NCBI GenBank assembly: GCA_946807835.1 | Contig: OX327696.1 | Coordinates: 9,932,501-9,996,500, forward strand | DNA length: 64,000 nucleotides | Source of the DNA: Ailanthus altissimus | Taxonomy: Eukaryota > Streptophyta > Magnoliopsida > Sapindales > Simaroubaceae | Direction of reading: 5' to 3' | The notes under the pieces: generated by a model | Database searches by the model: none | What the model saw: the letters and a program-made list of their open reading frames with translations, nothing else | What the model was told of the DNA's origin: nothing | Part shown: piece by piece, positions 1-11,268 of the stretch | Position numbering within the stretch: the first letter of the stretch is position 1 | How the letters are laid out: each line of letters opens with the position of its first letter | Program-made: the position numbers and the translations under genes

Positions 1-1807
1 CATAAAGGCTCCACAAATCACATAAAATGCCTACTAAGTTAACAGTGAGCTCAAGTACCCTCAAAATACAAAATATTTCTCATGGACATATTACACTTCA
101 AAAGCTTTCTTTATTAAACACATCTTATTTTGAAAGCTCACTTACAAAAACACATGTATGTCCATGCTCAATGTCAATGCTCACATTCAGAAACATATAT
201 TCACATTTCATATCAAAATATGCTTTGACATAACATAAACATATTCTTAACCCCATTTGCAAAATCATACAAAACAATTACTATGTTTATTGTGATTTCA
301 GTAAAAAGTCTAGTATACTTACCTCTTAACACTTTCAGCTACAAGGCTTAAATCTCCTTAACCTATCAATGGAGATTAATCCTTTCATAAGCCTCACAAT
401 TCACACAAAATACTTTAAATAGCTTACAAAATTATACACAATGCATTTATCACATCAAATTGGTCTAAATATTTGGTTTCTCAAAACCTGTCATTCTGAC
501 CACTTACACTTAACAAAAATTTCTAATACATCAAATGATGTCCAATTACTCCGAAATCAGAATATATCATTCTTGACTCATATATACCTCTTATATATAA
601 ATATTATATCAAAATTCCTACACAATCCATTCCATACACACCATCGAATCCAAACTACAAACCTGACAGGATCAAGATACTTACTGAACAGTATTCAATC
701 TCCCAATTTTATAAAATCATATACTAACTCAAAAATTATAAAACTACCACATAATTACTCTTGACACATATCTCAGTCCATGATAAATATTTGGCTTCCA
801 AATAACTGCCAAAAGTATTTTAAAACTATTTTATTTCATAACTTTAAAAATCTGTTAATCAAATACTACAATTAGCTGATACACTTTAGAAATTCATAAC
901 ACTTCAACCACATTGATTAAAATTCTCAATTCCGAGTATATCATATTAGACATATAACATTATCATATTCCACAAATTCATAATTTTTAAAGATCATTCA
1001 GCAGGTCAAAAATTATTTTCCACTGTATCATACTGTTTACACAGGAAATTTCCAGAATTCCAGGGTCATTTTGGTAAATTCACTACAAATTCAATTTCCG
1101 AGATTTTCAGTCGATTCAAAGTCTCAGATGATCCTAAACATGTCTAATTTCATATACTCAAAATTCAAGACCAGAATCGAATCACAACAATTTATAAAAT
1201 TCCTAGATCAAGAGGTTATCCAGCAGAAATTTCATAATTCATCATGATTTATCAAACTATCTTATAAATCATCATCAATTCTCACAACATCAAACGAAAT
1301 ACACATCAAATCCTTAATTATACATATTTCCAGAAATCAAAACTTAAAGAAATTAACTTAATTAACACCAATAAATTGATAATTAGTTGTGATATACCTC
1401 TAAAGATCCAAAATTCTAATTTCTTCTTCTTTTTCTTCTCTTTCTCTCTCCTTTATTTCTCTCTTCTCTCTCTAAAAATGGGTAGCTCGACAAAAATGAG
1501 AGAATTAGGGTTTTTAAAAGTGTATTTTTATACTAAGTGGTTAATTTTTGGTATTTACGAATTCACCCCCAAAACTTTCAAAGTATAACAATTTGGTCCC
1601 TAAAATAATTCTAAAGTCTTGCAAATAAACCCAATACTAATAGTATATCCTTAACCTATAAAACACTACTAATAACAATATATAAATCAAGGATCACCCA
1701 CATACAAATAAAATACGTATATTTATATATATAAATATACATATTCTTACCGGTTATGGATACTGGTTACTACAAAAACGGTACAGTAACATATTCACAT
1801 AGGGATA
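1..1807. other. AT-rich tract without a gene
   Basis: I see no supportable gene here. The open frames at 27-233, 441-764 and 1376-1588 are short, low in complexity and match no family I recognise. Around 1420-1475 there is a strong pyrimidine tract (TTCTTCTTT and CTCTCTCTC runs). It is followed by AGGGTTTTT and by text such as TTTGGTCCCT near 1592. Read on the minus strand, this combination resembles the leader part of a plant Ty3-gypsy LTR. The tract may therefore be an old LTR remnant into which the Athila LTR at 1808 was inserted, but I cannot define its ends. Confidence 0.4.
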
Positions 1808-3081
1808 TGATGAGTGTATTTTATATCTATTATTCTAATTTTCTAAACTTGGTATTTGACCAATATGAATATGAATATATGTTTTTTTTATGTGTATTAA
1901 TGTTATTTTATAGGTTTAAAGTTGATGATGCAACTAAAGAGTGAAAAATGAAGAAAAAGGGCAAAAAAAGGCCATTTCATAGTCAATATTGTGGCCCCGA
2001 AGAGAAGAATGAAAGACAATAAATAGACAAAAAAAAAAAAGGAAAAATATAGTTTTTCTTGTTTTTGAAATTTGCCTTAATTATAGCCTAAAATAGAGCC
2101 CTAAAAGTCATTAATCTAAAAAGAGAAGGGAGAGCACGAAAGTAGAGAGATGAATACATTTTTAGATAAAGAAACTTGGAAGCTAAAAATTATTAAAGAT
2201 TCTTGAAGGATTAGAGCTTTGAAGATCATCTCTATCACAGTTTCTTTTTCTTTCTTCATTGCTTGATTTGAAATTTATATTTATAGATATTGTTAAGAGC
2301 ATGTTTACATTTATAAATTTCTTGATTATTTTAGTTACGGGTATATTTGTGCTTGGCTAAAATTTTACTCTAGCGTTGGATGTAGCTCTATTTACATTAT
2401 AATTGAAATATTTAGTTAATTGTTAACAAAGTTTCATTTTAATTTATTTGTGTCTCTATATGCTTACTGCTTCTAATTTGTTAAGAAATAAATTAGTTAA
2501 CTTAGATTTATGAATTTTAATTCTTGGAAAAAATTTCATTTGTTGAATTTGAAAAACACAATCTTAATTATTGTTGAGTTGGGGAGGCCAATAGTACTTT
2601 GATGATTAATATAAGAGTTATTTAGTGAATGTGTAGGTAGGCAAGTTAGATAGGGATATCAACTTGATTATTTATGCATAAGATCTCATTTAATACTTGG
2701 CATAGGTAAATAGATTAATTTTAAATTCCTGATTAATGAGTTCAAATAGAATTAGTTTAAGGTTTTAAATAGGAAGAGCATGAGAAGAATAGAGTAGTTA
2801 AACCTTAGAATCCCTTTTATTATAGATGTACCATTTTGTAAAATTGTCTATTTTAATTATTATTTTGTTTATTGCCTTAATTAATTTTGCTAGTTTATTT
2901 TTCTTTAATTCTTGAAATTAATTCAAAATTAAATTTGCCTAGATAAAATTAAATTGTGAAAACATATAGTATATAGTATAAATTTGATCAATTCTCAGGG
3001 GACAATACTCTACCTATCACTTTATTACTTGATCATGACTCGTGCGCTTGCGGTTTATGTATATGTGCATAGTAGCGGACA
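1808..3081 (+). mobile_element. Athila-type Ty3-gypsy 5' LTR
   Basis: The sequence runs from TGATGAGTG to GCGGACA (TG...CA), about 1.27 kb. A few bases downstream is a primer binding site of the Athila/Tat type (GTTGCCGGGGAT at about 3095-3106), and an Athila-like gag start follows at 4240. Order, spacing and the TGAT start fit a 5' LTR. No matching 3' LTR is in the window and gag breaks off near 4490, so the element is truncated. The left target duplication would be ggata (1803-1807), but its partner is missing. Confidence 0.7.
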
Positions 3082-3086
3082 AGTTT

Positions 3087-3106
3087 TTGTCGCTTGTTGC
3101 CGGGGA
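3087..3106 (+). other. Primer binding site of the truncated Athila element
   Basis: The sequence ends in TTGCCGGGGAT just after the LTR end at 3081. Plant Athila/Tat elements typically have a PBS of the form TGGCGCCGTTGCCGGGGA at this position. The 5' half here is altered (GTCGCTTG), while the 3' half is exact. This site fixes the LTR end and the element's orientation. Confidence 0.65.
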
Positions 3107-3220
3107 TTATAGTTTAAATTTTTGGTTGATATTATGGCTAAGTAACTTAATCTTAATTTAGAATTTTTTTTGTTGACTAAAAAAAATGGTTTCTCGGGAC
3201 AACAAGTTTTGAATTTGTTT

Positions 3221-4191
3221 TGTTGTAAGAATCAGTATGTTGGGCTTCGTCTAACTGGGCCTGAAATGCTAAACTTCGTTGTGATGATAGAACACCTGCA
3301 AGACACTGAAACTATCGTTAAGACTTCGTTGGGGTGAGTTTTGGCGAAGACTCTCCGATGCTTAAGTTAGGTATGAAGTTTTTGGTAAGGTTGCCAGAGA
3401 AAAAGAGAATGAAACTGACTAATAAAATAGAAGAATTAAGTACCAAAATTGTCTCTGTCCTTCTGCGTAGCTTTCTTAACTTTTTATAGCTTCGGCCTTT
3501 TAGGAATATTCTTTATGCTTATCTTCACTGGTGTTGTGGTTGTTTTGGATAAATCTTTAGTTATCCATTGATCTTTTGGAGTGGTTTGTTAGATTCTTTC
3601 CTAAAGGCACCATAGTTCTTCTCTTCCTACAATTCTATTTCTTTTTATAATGTTGTTTTTCGCTTTTAAGTCTTTTTTATATTAAGACTGATAGTTTCTA
3701 CTTAACTTGACTATTTTTGTTGTGAGAGCGATTTAGCACTTCTTATCGAGATAGTCTTTCTTATAACATACTTGATTTTAGTTGGCCTAAGTCTAATTTT
3801 TGTGGACCGAACAACTGGCTATGTATCTATCCTTGCGGTAGTACCTAATCAAAATATATAAACTGCTCGGTTCTGGGTAAAACTATTACTGTTACCGAGC
3901 CAGTTTTCTTTTGTTCTATTTATCTTGGTCGTGTAGCAGTTTATGACTCTGGTCGACTCGGTTGTGAGTATGCAGGGTTAGTGTACAAGTGGTTCAGGCT
4001 AAACTCGGTCTGAGAAATCGAGCAGGTTTTCTGCCTGCAATTTATCTTGAGGCCTGGTTCTTTTATGCCATGGTGATCTCTACTAATTTAGGCTTAGGTC
4101 TTCGCGGTTGACCCATAAATGATTATTTTGGAGGGTTGGTCTCTTAGGCCTCTAAGAGCTAGGTCTTTATGGAGATTTCTAAGGGGGAACA
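3221..4191 (+). mobile_element. Probable Tat/Ogre-like solo LTR nested in Athila leader
   Basis: A block of about 970 bp with higher GC interrupts the Athila leader between the PBS and the gag start. It begins TGTTGTAAGAATC and ends GGGGGAACA. It contains GCGAAGACTCTCCGATGC at about 3344-3361, a phrase common in the LTRs of plant Tat/Retand-type Ty3 elements. Candidate 5-bp flanks are tgttt (3216-3220) and tcttt (4192-4196), with one mismatch. There is no coding sequence, so it reads as a solo LTR. The ends are my best estimate. Confidence 0.5.
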
Positions 4192-4239
4192 TCTTTAAAT
4201 TTTGTTAAGTTTTGGTTAATTTTGTTGTTTTAAAAGTGC

Positions 4240-4490
4240 ATGCGAAGAGCTCGTAGCTTGAATTTGTTATCAATTGATTTGGAAGTAGAGCGTACTATTC
4301 AGAGGCATTGAAGAGAAAGAAGGAATAAAGCTCAAACTATGACAAAGGAGTCAACAATCAACAACAATGGACCTTGCTGAATTATTTCAAGCCCATTGTT
4401 AATGATAACTATTTGAGAATTCGAGGCTAAGGAATCAATACCAACAACTTTAAGTTGAATGCTTCTTGCACATCTTGCACTACTTAGGAA
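4240..4490 (+). pseudogene. Athila gag N-terminal fragment (dead)
   Basis: The ATG at 4240 opens a reading that begins MRRARSLNLLSIDLEVERT and stops after about 23 codons. The following frames keep readable pieces such as YFKPIVNDNY and GINTNNFKLNAS. These match the start of Athila gag proteins, which typically have an arginine-rich start, then '...YFQPVVNDNYSGIR...' and '...INANNFELKP...'. The second Athila in this window starts gag in the same style at 55211. There are several stops and frameshifts, and similarity ends near 4490, so the rest of this element has been lost or displaced. Confidence 0.7.
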
Positions 4491-4730
4491 TTTTATGCGT
4501 TTTCTCAAATTGTGATTTTATTTCCAATTTAAATAATTTTTTAATAATTTATTTTTGTTTCAAGTCCCATGGGTATGAGTCAATCATTGTTTCGAGAGAA
4601 GGTAGGAAAGGTCTAATGATGGGATGAGAGATATATAAAGTATAAAAACTTTAGTTTGTTGGTTTTGAAGGATGTAAATTATGAAGATTTGTATTTTGTT
4701 ACTTTATTATTTCATTTATCACATAAAATG

Positions 4731-5042
4731 CCAAGAATATTTGTAAGGAAACAACGAGTTACAATAAAAAAATATGATTATGAAAAGAATTCGGTAGTGC
4801 AATTCTAATATGATAAAATGTTACACTTAAATACCAAGTATGTTTGTAAGGCAACAATGAGTTACAATAAAAAAATATAATCATGAAAAAAAATCGACAA
4901 TATAGTTCTAGTATGATAAAACGTTAGACTTAAAAATACTAACTATGTTTGCAAGGTAGCAATAAGTTATAATAAAAAATATGATAATGAAAAGAATTCG
5001 ACAGTGCAGTTTAGTATAATAAAATTGTATCACTTAAAAAGA
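4731..5042 (+). repeat. Tandem repeat, three copies of about 104 bp
   Basis: Three head-to-tail copies start at about 4731, 4834 and 4939. Each has a 'tatgtttgtaaggcaacaa' type start, then gagttacaataaaaaaatat, gaaaagaattcg and tatgataaaat. Copies differ at roughly one base in ten by eye. There is no coding capacity. It could be a small minisatellite or the tail of a decayed element. Confidence 0.85.
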
Positions 5043-6075
5043 TAAATTAATACATTAATAATTATTTAATAAATCAATTATTTTAACAAATTAATTATAA
5101 TAAATTAAATAAAAATACTCACAAATAAAAATAAATTACTTAATTTTCTTAGTTTATTTTAATTAAAAAATAAAAAAATAATTTTATTAATTTTTGCGTG
5201 CCACGTGGTGCGCACGTGCAGTGTGCCCAATGAGTGCTTGCATTGGGCTAGCATGCAAAATTGTGCATAACGCAACTAACAACTAAGATTTGTAGAAATC
5301 TAAATTTTTGGCCCATTTTCCCCCAATTTCTACATAATTTAAACCCGTTTACAATACAATCTACCCATTTTTTTTAAATTTATTTTACTTATAATCTAAT
5401 CATTTTCACACTTTTTTTTTGCCACAAACTATAAATTATATTAAAATTTTCAAAAACTTAAAATTATTGGTCATTTTTCAAATTTAAAGTCAACAACAGT
5501 ATTTTTGTATGTCAATCTACACAAAATAACCACTAAAATCGCCGATTAATACAATGTTGAATTTAGAGTATTTTTAAAAGAAAGAGCACTAGGTTAGAAT
5601 ATTTGGTGTAGGATGAAAATAGATGTTAGGGGTAAAATTGTTCGATTATCAATTTCTTAACTACAAAAAATTAACTTCTACAGTTAGGGTTAAAAAAATA
5701 TTGCCTAATAAATGGTGTTTTGTGAAAAATTCCCTTCGTGTTATGGGGTCGGGATTTATAGATTCATGCCGTGAAAGAGAGCTGCTCGGTTGAAATTACT
5801 ACATAGTTGGATTGGATGATAAGTAATTGAAGGCATCATGTTTGGCTTGTACGGCGAGATAATTCAAGCAAGACAAACAATCACTTTAGTTATCTTATTT
5901 ACTATTTTGTTATTTCTCTCTTTAAAATATAAAGTATCCTTAAATTAGGATTAAGAAAGAGTAAAAATAAATATGCTAGAATGGAGAAAAGGCAGTGAAA
6001 AATATATCAAAAATCATTATATCGACAACACCCACTGGTTGAGATTCTTTTGTTCTTCTCAATAAAATTCTTAAT
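5043..6075. other. Intergenic, downstream of GT61 gene 1
   Basis: No gene is supported. The tract is strongly AT-rich except at about 5195-5275. That island contains GCCACGTGG and GCACGTGC (G-box-like cores) and an imperfect inverted pair, gcccaatgagtgc / gcattgggc, which could form a hairpin. The rest holds A/T runs only. Confidence 0.5.
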
Positions 6076-6081
6076 TTTATT
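6076..6081 (-). terminator. Poly(A) signal AATAAA of GT61 gene 1
   Basis: On the minus strand AATAAA lies about 30 nt past the stop codon at 6111, a normal spacing for a plant near-upstream element. A second AATAAA does not occur closer to the stop. Confidence 0.45.
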
Positions 6082-6110
6082 AATCTATCAAACAGTATTT
6101 AATTTACTAT

Positions 6111-7911
6111 TTACTGATACAAAAGCTCGAGGGCTTTCAACAAAGTACCTCTAAACCTATTCAAATCAAGCTGTACATTTTGCTTGTCTAAATACATGGA
6201 CCTAAATGCATTCCATCCCAGCTTCCCGATCGAAGAAGGGTTCCTTAAAACTTGATGATCAAGTGGGTATTGTCTTATTAAAGCGCTCTCTTCAGCTTTA
6301 ATCTTATACTCCAAATACCTCAGGTTCATAGCCTTTGAAGGCTCTTCGAAATCTGTTCTCGCCACCCATTCAACTGCTATAGGAACTACTTGAATAACAA
6401 CTGCATTTTCCGGAAGAAAAACCATGTTGGTCAAGCCAGCTCCGTGAACTCCCACCAAAACATCACAAGAATTCACAATTTCCGCGAATCTTGATACGTT
6501 CATATCCGCCTCTGCAACTATTACTTTGTACCCCAATCTTCTAGCCATTTTAGCAATTCTGCCTATGTTGGTAAAAGATCGAGTTCTTTTGCGTGAGATG
6601 ATCAGAAGTCGCGGCCTTTTCTTCCCGCCCTCTTTCATTTTGATTGCTGTAAATTTCTGTAACGAATAAGAACTTCTTAAGAACTGCCTGAAGTCTTTCA
6701 TAGAATAAGGAGACTGTAATGGATCAATGTTCAGCTCTTTGTCATGGCGTTTAAGGCCAATGATCCCTCTTCGGAAGCAATGAACATTCTTAGTTTCTTT
6801 ATCAATGTCGATAATATCATAATTCGATAACTTCTGCAGTAACTCTCGGAACTTCTTGATCCACCAAGACTGTTTGTTAGTAACCAGAAATTGTACTTCT
6901 CCATTACACTGTCTAGAAGTTAAATATAACGGAATAATAATGTCGGTAAAGTCATGAAATTGGTTTCCTGCATATCCTCCATTGGAGAAAAGAATGGCTG
7001 GAACGCTGTGATTTTGAGTGCATTTTGGGAGCTCCTGGCGACTTGTTATTGATTTTACTGACCATCTTCTGACGTTATTCATCGCTGTTTTGTCTTCTTT
7101 TCGGGCATAAGGTCTGATAACCCATGAGCTATTTTCTGCCACGAGTCCTACAACTTGAGATGCAGCAATAAATACAGTGGCTGAACTTGCTTCAATCCTT
7201 ATATTATAACTGATCTCGCAGAAGTCTGATCTTTTTGTTATATTGCAAACTGGCTCTATTTTCTTCGGTGCAACCGTTGGAACTTCAAAAATCAACATGA
7301 GAACAACTCAGATTAGACTAATTAGTAATGCACGGACGTTGTGTGATTCTATCTAGCTACAAAGATCGAAACTTACCTTTAAGCCTTTGTTGAGAGATGT
7401 TCGAATCATTGGCTATCATCAGCTTGGAACTATTGGTAATTACTAGCTGGGAGCTGCATGTAACATTTGTGTGTATTTTCTGAGAGCTGCTAATGCTATC
7501 AACTGCTTGTCGAGAGTGGCTTATATTATTAGGCATAGGTTGAGAACTGATATTACCCTTAAACATAGGGCCATTGCTTGTATCCTTAAGCCTGAGCATC
7601 TTCAGACCAACACCCATTGATACCCGCAAATTTACTGCAAAACGCCAAGCTTCGCATTTTAGTGAAAAAAATAGTGTAACTTCACCTGGGAAAAGGATTG
7701 AAGAGAGACAAATTTTGTTGAACTTTTAGATATATAAAACATACAAGGCGAGAATAATGAGGTACTTACAAACTGGGAAAGGACCCAAATAAGGCTTAAA
7801 CACAGTGAATAAACTCAATGCAATAAGAAAGCAACCAATTACTGCCCCATATCTAAATTTCTTCTGCTCGTGCTTACTAAAGCTTCTGGCAAGTATTGAA
7901 TAGTACAACAT
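6111..7911 (-). CDS. GT61-family glycosyltransferase, intact, three exons
   Basis: A type II Golgi glycosyltransferase of CAZy family GT61 (DUF563). Plant members typically transfer xylose or arabinose to xylan, or xylose to N-glycans; the donor and acceptor cannot be read from this sequence. Exons on the minus strand are 7911-7770, 7634-7377 and 7282-6111, with introns of 135 and 94 bp. Both introns have GTAAGT donors and AG acceptors, and both fall in phase 1. The joined frame encodes 523 residues. A short basic cytosolic tail is followed by one membrane anchor (about residues 21-43), then a Ser/Asn-rich stem from exon 2 with repeated SSQ motifs. The catalytic domain contains GGYAGNQFHDFTD at about 234-246 and VGVHGAGLTNMVFLP at about 410-424, the hallmark GT61 blocks. 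I chose Met at 7911 because relatives start with similar MxYxSIxARSFS text; an in-frame ATG at 7950 would add 13 residues. There are no lesions. The paralogue at 40714-42611 has the same architecture. Confidence 0.9.
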
Positions 7912-9214
7912 TTTCCTTGCCACCAAATTAAAGGCAAGAGTCAATGCCAAGTTCTAAAATGCTATTTTGTTTATAAAAAGTTCTACATTTGATTCAAGAG
8001 AAATATTAACGTGCAAAGAAGCCAAGATGGTGTATTTAAACTCTTATTGTGAACTAAATAAAAAGTGATGTTTCAATATAATTGGACAGCGAATGAAGGG
8101 AGATTCAGATACCATTTTTAATGACAACGTGGAGAATTATTGCTTCCCCACGTATGATTTTGTGTAAGCGCTGTGTGAGATATTAATAAAGATCTCTTTC
8201 AATGATTGATTCAGTGATTTTCTTGGATTCTTGAAGAATGAATCGCCGGCTGTGGATTCCAGCTTTGAAAGCTATCAATTAACTAAAAATTGAATAAAAA
8301 ATAGATCTTTATAAGAAATAAAACAACCACTTTGGTGAAAAGTAACACAAACTATTAATTTTATTTAGTATAATTAAAAATTTTGTCTGATCATCAAAGC
8401 TATATTCACTAAAATGAACCCCAAAAGGTTAAGCTGCGAGTCAACTCGTTAACTCAGTATTAGTTAATTAATTAACAACAATGAAAATTATATTGGCTTA
8501 TAGTAACGGATTAAATATAAAAACTGTAACATTTTAATTACAGAGCACATGTTTTATATGGCTTAATCCTTCAATTTCAAAACAACAATTATAAAATTTG
8601 AATACAATATTTGTGTCTCAACTGATATGATTTTTGATATGTTAATTATTAATTAATGTTATATAACTATTATATCAATACATAGTAATGCATTAATTAG
8701 AAGACAAATTTTGTATCTGTACTTTATAAACATAGCATTAGTCAATAGTCATCATAAAAGGAATGCAATTGAGATGGTTTATAAATAGTTTACATATAGT
8801 CTAGTAATATTTTTTCTAATTGATAGACAACCAATCTTAGAAAAAACAAATCTAATAAATATATATAGCATGATTTATAGGGTATAATTTTTTTTATTAC
8901 AGTTTCTTGATAATTTTAATTATTAAAAATAACTTTTAGCTTTGAGTTCTAGTTAATTTAATTAGTGAAATCGTTTAGTGAGATACAAAAAGTTTGAGAT
9001 TTGAATCTTATTTACACTAAATTAGATAAAATAATTTTAATTTATATTTATTTAATATTAAAAGAAAAACATCAGCAGCAATATTTCAATCGTTAAGATT
9101 AGGAAATTACGAAAATTGCAACATAAGGATTGCCGACAACCGAGTTAACTCAGTTGACTGAGTGTGGTCTGAAGAGTGGTGGAAATATAATTGTTGGATG
9201 GAATGAGACATTTT

Positions 9215-9253
<39 letters not shown>

Positions 9254-9647
9254 GTGGGTGGGATGCATGATGAAGACAAGAGTAGGAAGAGGGGTTTTAG
9301 TATTTTAATTAAGCATTAATTTGTGTCTTTTTAATTTAGAATAATAGATTATTTAATTAGCTTATAATATTGGAGAGGTTAATGGATTGTTATCATACAA
9401 TGGTACAATTAATTACATCCTTGGATCTCAACCTCCCTTGTTGAGAAATATAAATATAATATATGATGTGTTGTTCTATAATTGACTTTTGCCTCTCACG
9501 TATCCTAATATGGTTTATATATTCAAAAGAACCAACCTCTAATTAACCAAAATCTTTTGACAAATTTGAGTAGCACTATCGCACTAAGTCAATGTTAGGT
9601 AGCAAATAGTAGCCCTCAAGATAACAAGGTACATTTTACATTGTTTA
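7912..9647. other. Upstream region of GT61 gene 1; no further gene
   Basis: The first few hundred bases should hold the promoter of the minus-strand GT61 gene. I see no clear TATA box at an expected distance; a TTTAAATACA-like string on the minus strand near 8030-8040 is a weak candidate. Around 8935-9060 a segment has a tRNA-like box B (gagatttgaatct) and could be a SINE relic. A pure (AT)n run lies at 9219-9250. Nothing else is supported. Confidence 0.45.
9219..9250. repeat. (AT)n microsatellite
   Basis: A perfect AT dinucleotide run of about 32 bp. Two shorter runs occur at about 13644-13662 and 24115-24135; the latter lies inside an Angela-like LTR. Confidence 0.95.
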
Positions 9648-9661
9648 AGAGTGACGGTGCA

Positions 9662-9884
9662 ATGCCAACCACTCAGTGGTTTGGTATCACTACTTTTAAT
9701 GTCAAGATGTTAAGTTTGAATCGAGCAATTTTTATCTACTAAGAGAGTTGATTTATAATGAGTATAATTTGTAAGTTGAAGTTGATTTATAATAAGTACA
9801 ATTTGTAAATTGATATTGATTTATACAGAGTATATTTGTAATGAATACCGGTTGATTTGTAAGTTAATTTATATATAAAAAAAA
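9662..9884 (+). mobile_element. tRNA-derived SINE with target duplication
   Basis: A 223-bp non-coding insertion is flanked by a 14-bp target duplication: agagtgacggtgca (9648-9661) and agagtgatggtgca (9885-9898), with one C/T difference. Near the 5' end are an RNA polymerase III box A-like stretch (ctcagtggtttgg) and a box B-like stretch (gtttgaatcgag), and the 3' end is an A-run. The body carries three diverged copies of a unit of about 36 bp (gttgatttataatgagtata and variants). Internal promoter, A-tail and a long TSD are the defining SINE features. Confidence 0.75.
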
Positions 9885-10002
9885 AGAGTGATGGTGCACA
9901 TGTACATTGCATTGACAAAATTTTTAATATTTGATATGGCATAATATTAACGGAAAAGTAAAGATAAAGATTTCAATAAAATAAATGATACAATTATATT
10001 TA

Positions 10003-11259
10003 GAGATAAGAAAATTTTTGTCCTATGAATTTAATTTAATTCTCAATTTTATTTTAAGAGTTTTAAAAAATTTAATTTTGTCCTAATTCGTTAATGAGAT
10101 TCTGTTTAATTTAATTGAAAATCTCTTTTAATTGTATATTAATAAATTTACCCACAGTTATTATGTTAATTAAAAATGATGATGTGAGTACATTATATAA
10201 TGTACACGCGTCAATTATTAATAAATTATTAAAAATAAAAAGATACGTGGCACGCTTTAATAGGTTTAAAATTTAATATTTATTAAAAATTTATTTTATA
10301 ATTAAAAAATAAATAAAACTGAACCACTAAAATCGGCGACTGTCGTCGCCTGCCACCACAAATTGCTAGATTCTGATAACAAAAATAGGTAAAATTTACG
10401 TCATTGAATTCTATTTTTTTTTATATTTACACAATGATGGAATCATTTTTATAAAAAAAAATAAATAAGTGGTAAAAAAATAGATTAAAAATAAGGGGAG
10501 GGTGGCGACCACTGTGCGCCACCATAAAACGGTGGGGCGATGGCATGCACCGCCCCTGCCATTGGACAAATTGGCGGCTGATCTATTCAACGGTAGTGGT
10601 GGTGCACGCCATTGCCTCATTGTTCGACAAAGAACATCGGCGACCGATCTATCCAACGATAGGAGCGGTGCAAGCCACCGTCCCATCGTTAGATGGCGAG
10701 CGCCAACTCGTAGTAGTTGGCGGTGGCCACTACCGTTCGCTGTCGAACGGGATGGTGGTGGCGTGCACCGCTCCCATCGTTAGACAAATTGGCCTCTGAT
10801 TTGTCCAATGGTGGGGGCGGTGTACGCAACCGCTCCATCTTTAGACCGTGAACGGTGGTGGCCGCCACCTTCCATAATTTATGTTTTCACTTTTGATACA
10901 TTTACAGTACTTCGTTGACAAAAAAAATTATATTATTGCGTAGATCACAAAAGTTTGAGTCTAATATCAATTTTAAGTCGAATCGCAATTGGTCACTAAC
11001 GGCCGGTTGGCTACTAACGACAGAGGGTGACTGCTATCTTTTTATTTATTTTATTATTTAAGTGATAAATCAGTGATTGATACATGAATATTTTGTGTTA
11101 ATCTATTTTAAAATTTTGTGTTGAGTGATTATTTTACCCCTCTAGTGTTAAAATTAATGAAATCTTACTAACGAACTAAAACAAAATTAAATTTTTTAAA
11201 ATTTATAAAATAAATTTAAAATTTTTATAAAACTCATTTGACAAAAATATCATTATCCC
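10003..11259. mobile_element. MULE-type DNA transposon, non-autonomous, GC-rich core
   Basis: A 1257-bp element is flanked by an exact 9-bp target duplication, ttatattta (9994-10002 and 11260-11268). Nine bases is the hallmark of Mutator-like elements. The ends are inverted: gagataagaaaatttttgtc on the left, and gggataatgatatttttgtc as the complement of the right end. Similarity continues for roughly 110 bp, including tttaattttgt and ttcgttaa. There is no transposase. The centre (about 10500-10875) is far richer in GC than the surroundings, as in Pack-MULEs that have acquired foreign DNA. Open frames in the core are repeat-derived and lack family similarity. Confidence 0.7.
10500..10875. repeat. 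GC-rich diverged tandem repeats inside the MULE
   Basis: About five diverged head-to-tail units of roughly 60-90 bp. Each has a 'gg(t/a)gcggtgcacgcca(c/t)cg' type start, then cccatcgttagacaaattgg and ctgatctatccaacg. GC content is visibly far above the flanks. The open frames at 10411-10686, 10502-10783 and 10545-10799 are by-products of this repeat; their W/R/P-rich peptides repeat with the DNA. Confidence 0.65.
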
Positions 11260-11268
11260 TTATATTTA

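Noticed and set aside
10411..10799. Three overlapping frames of 84-93 codons in the GC-rich segment
   Set aside because: They arise from the GC-rich tandem repeats in the MULE core; the peptides repeat with the DNA and have biased W/R/P composition.
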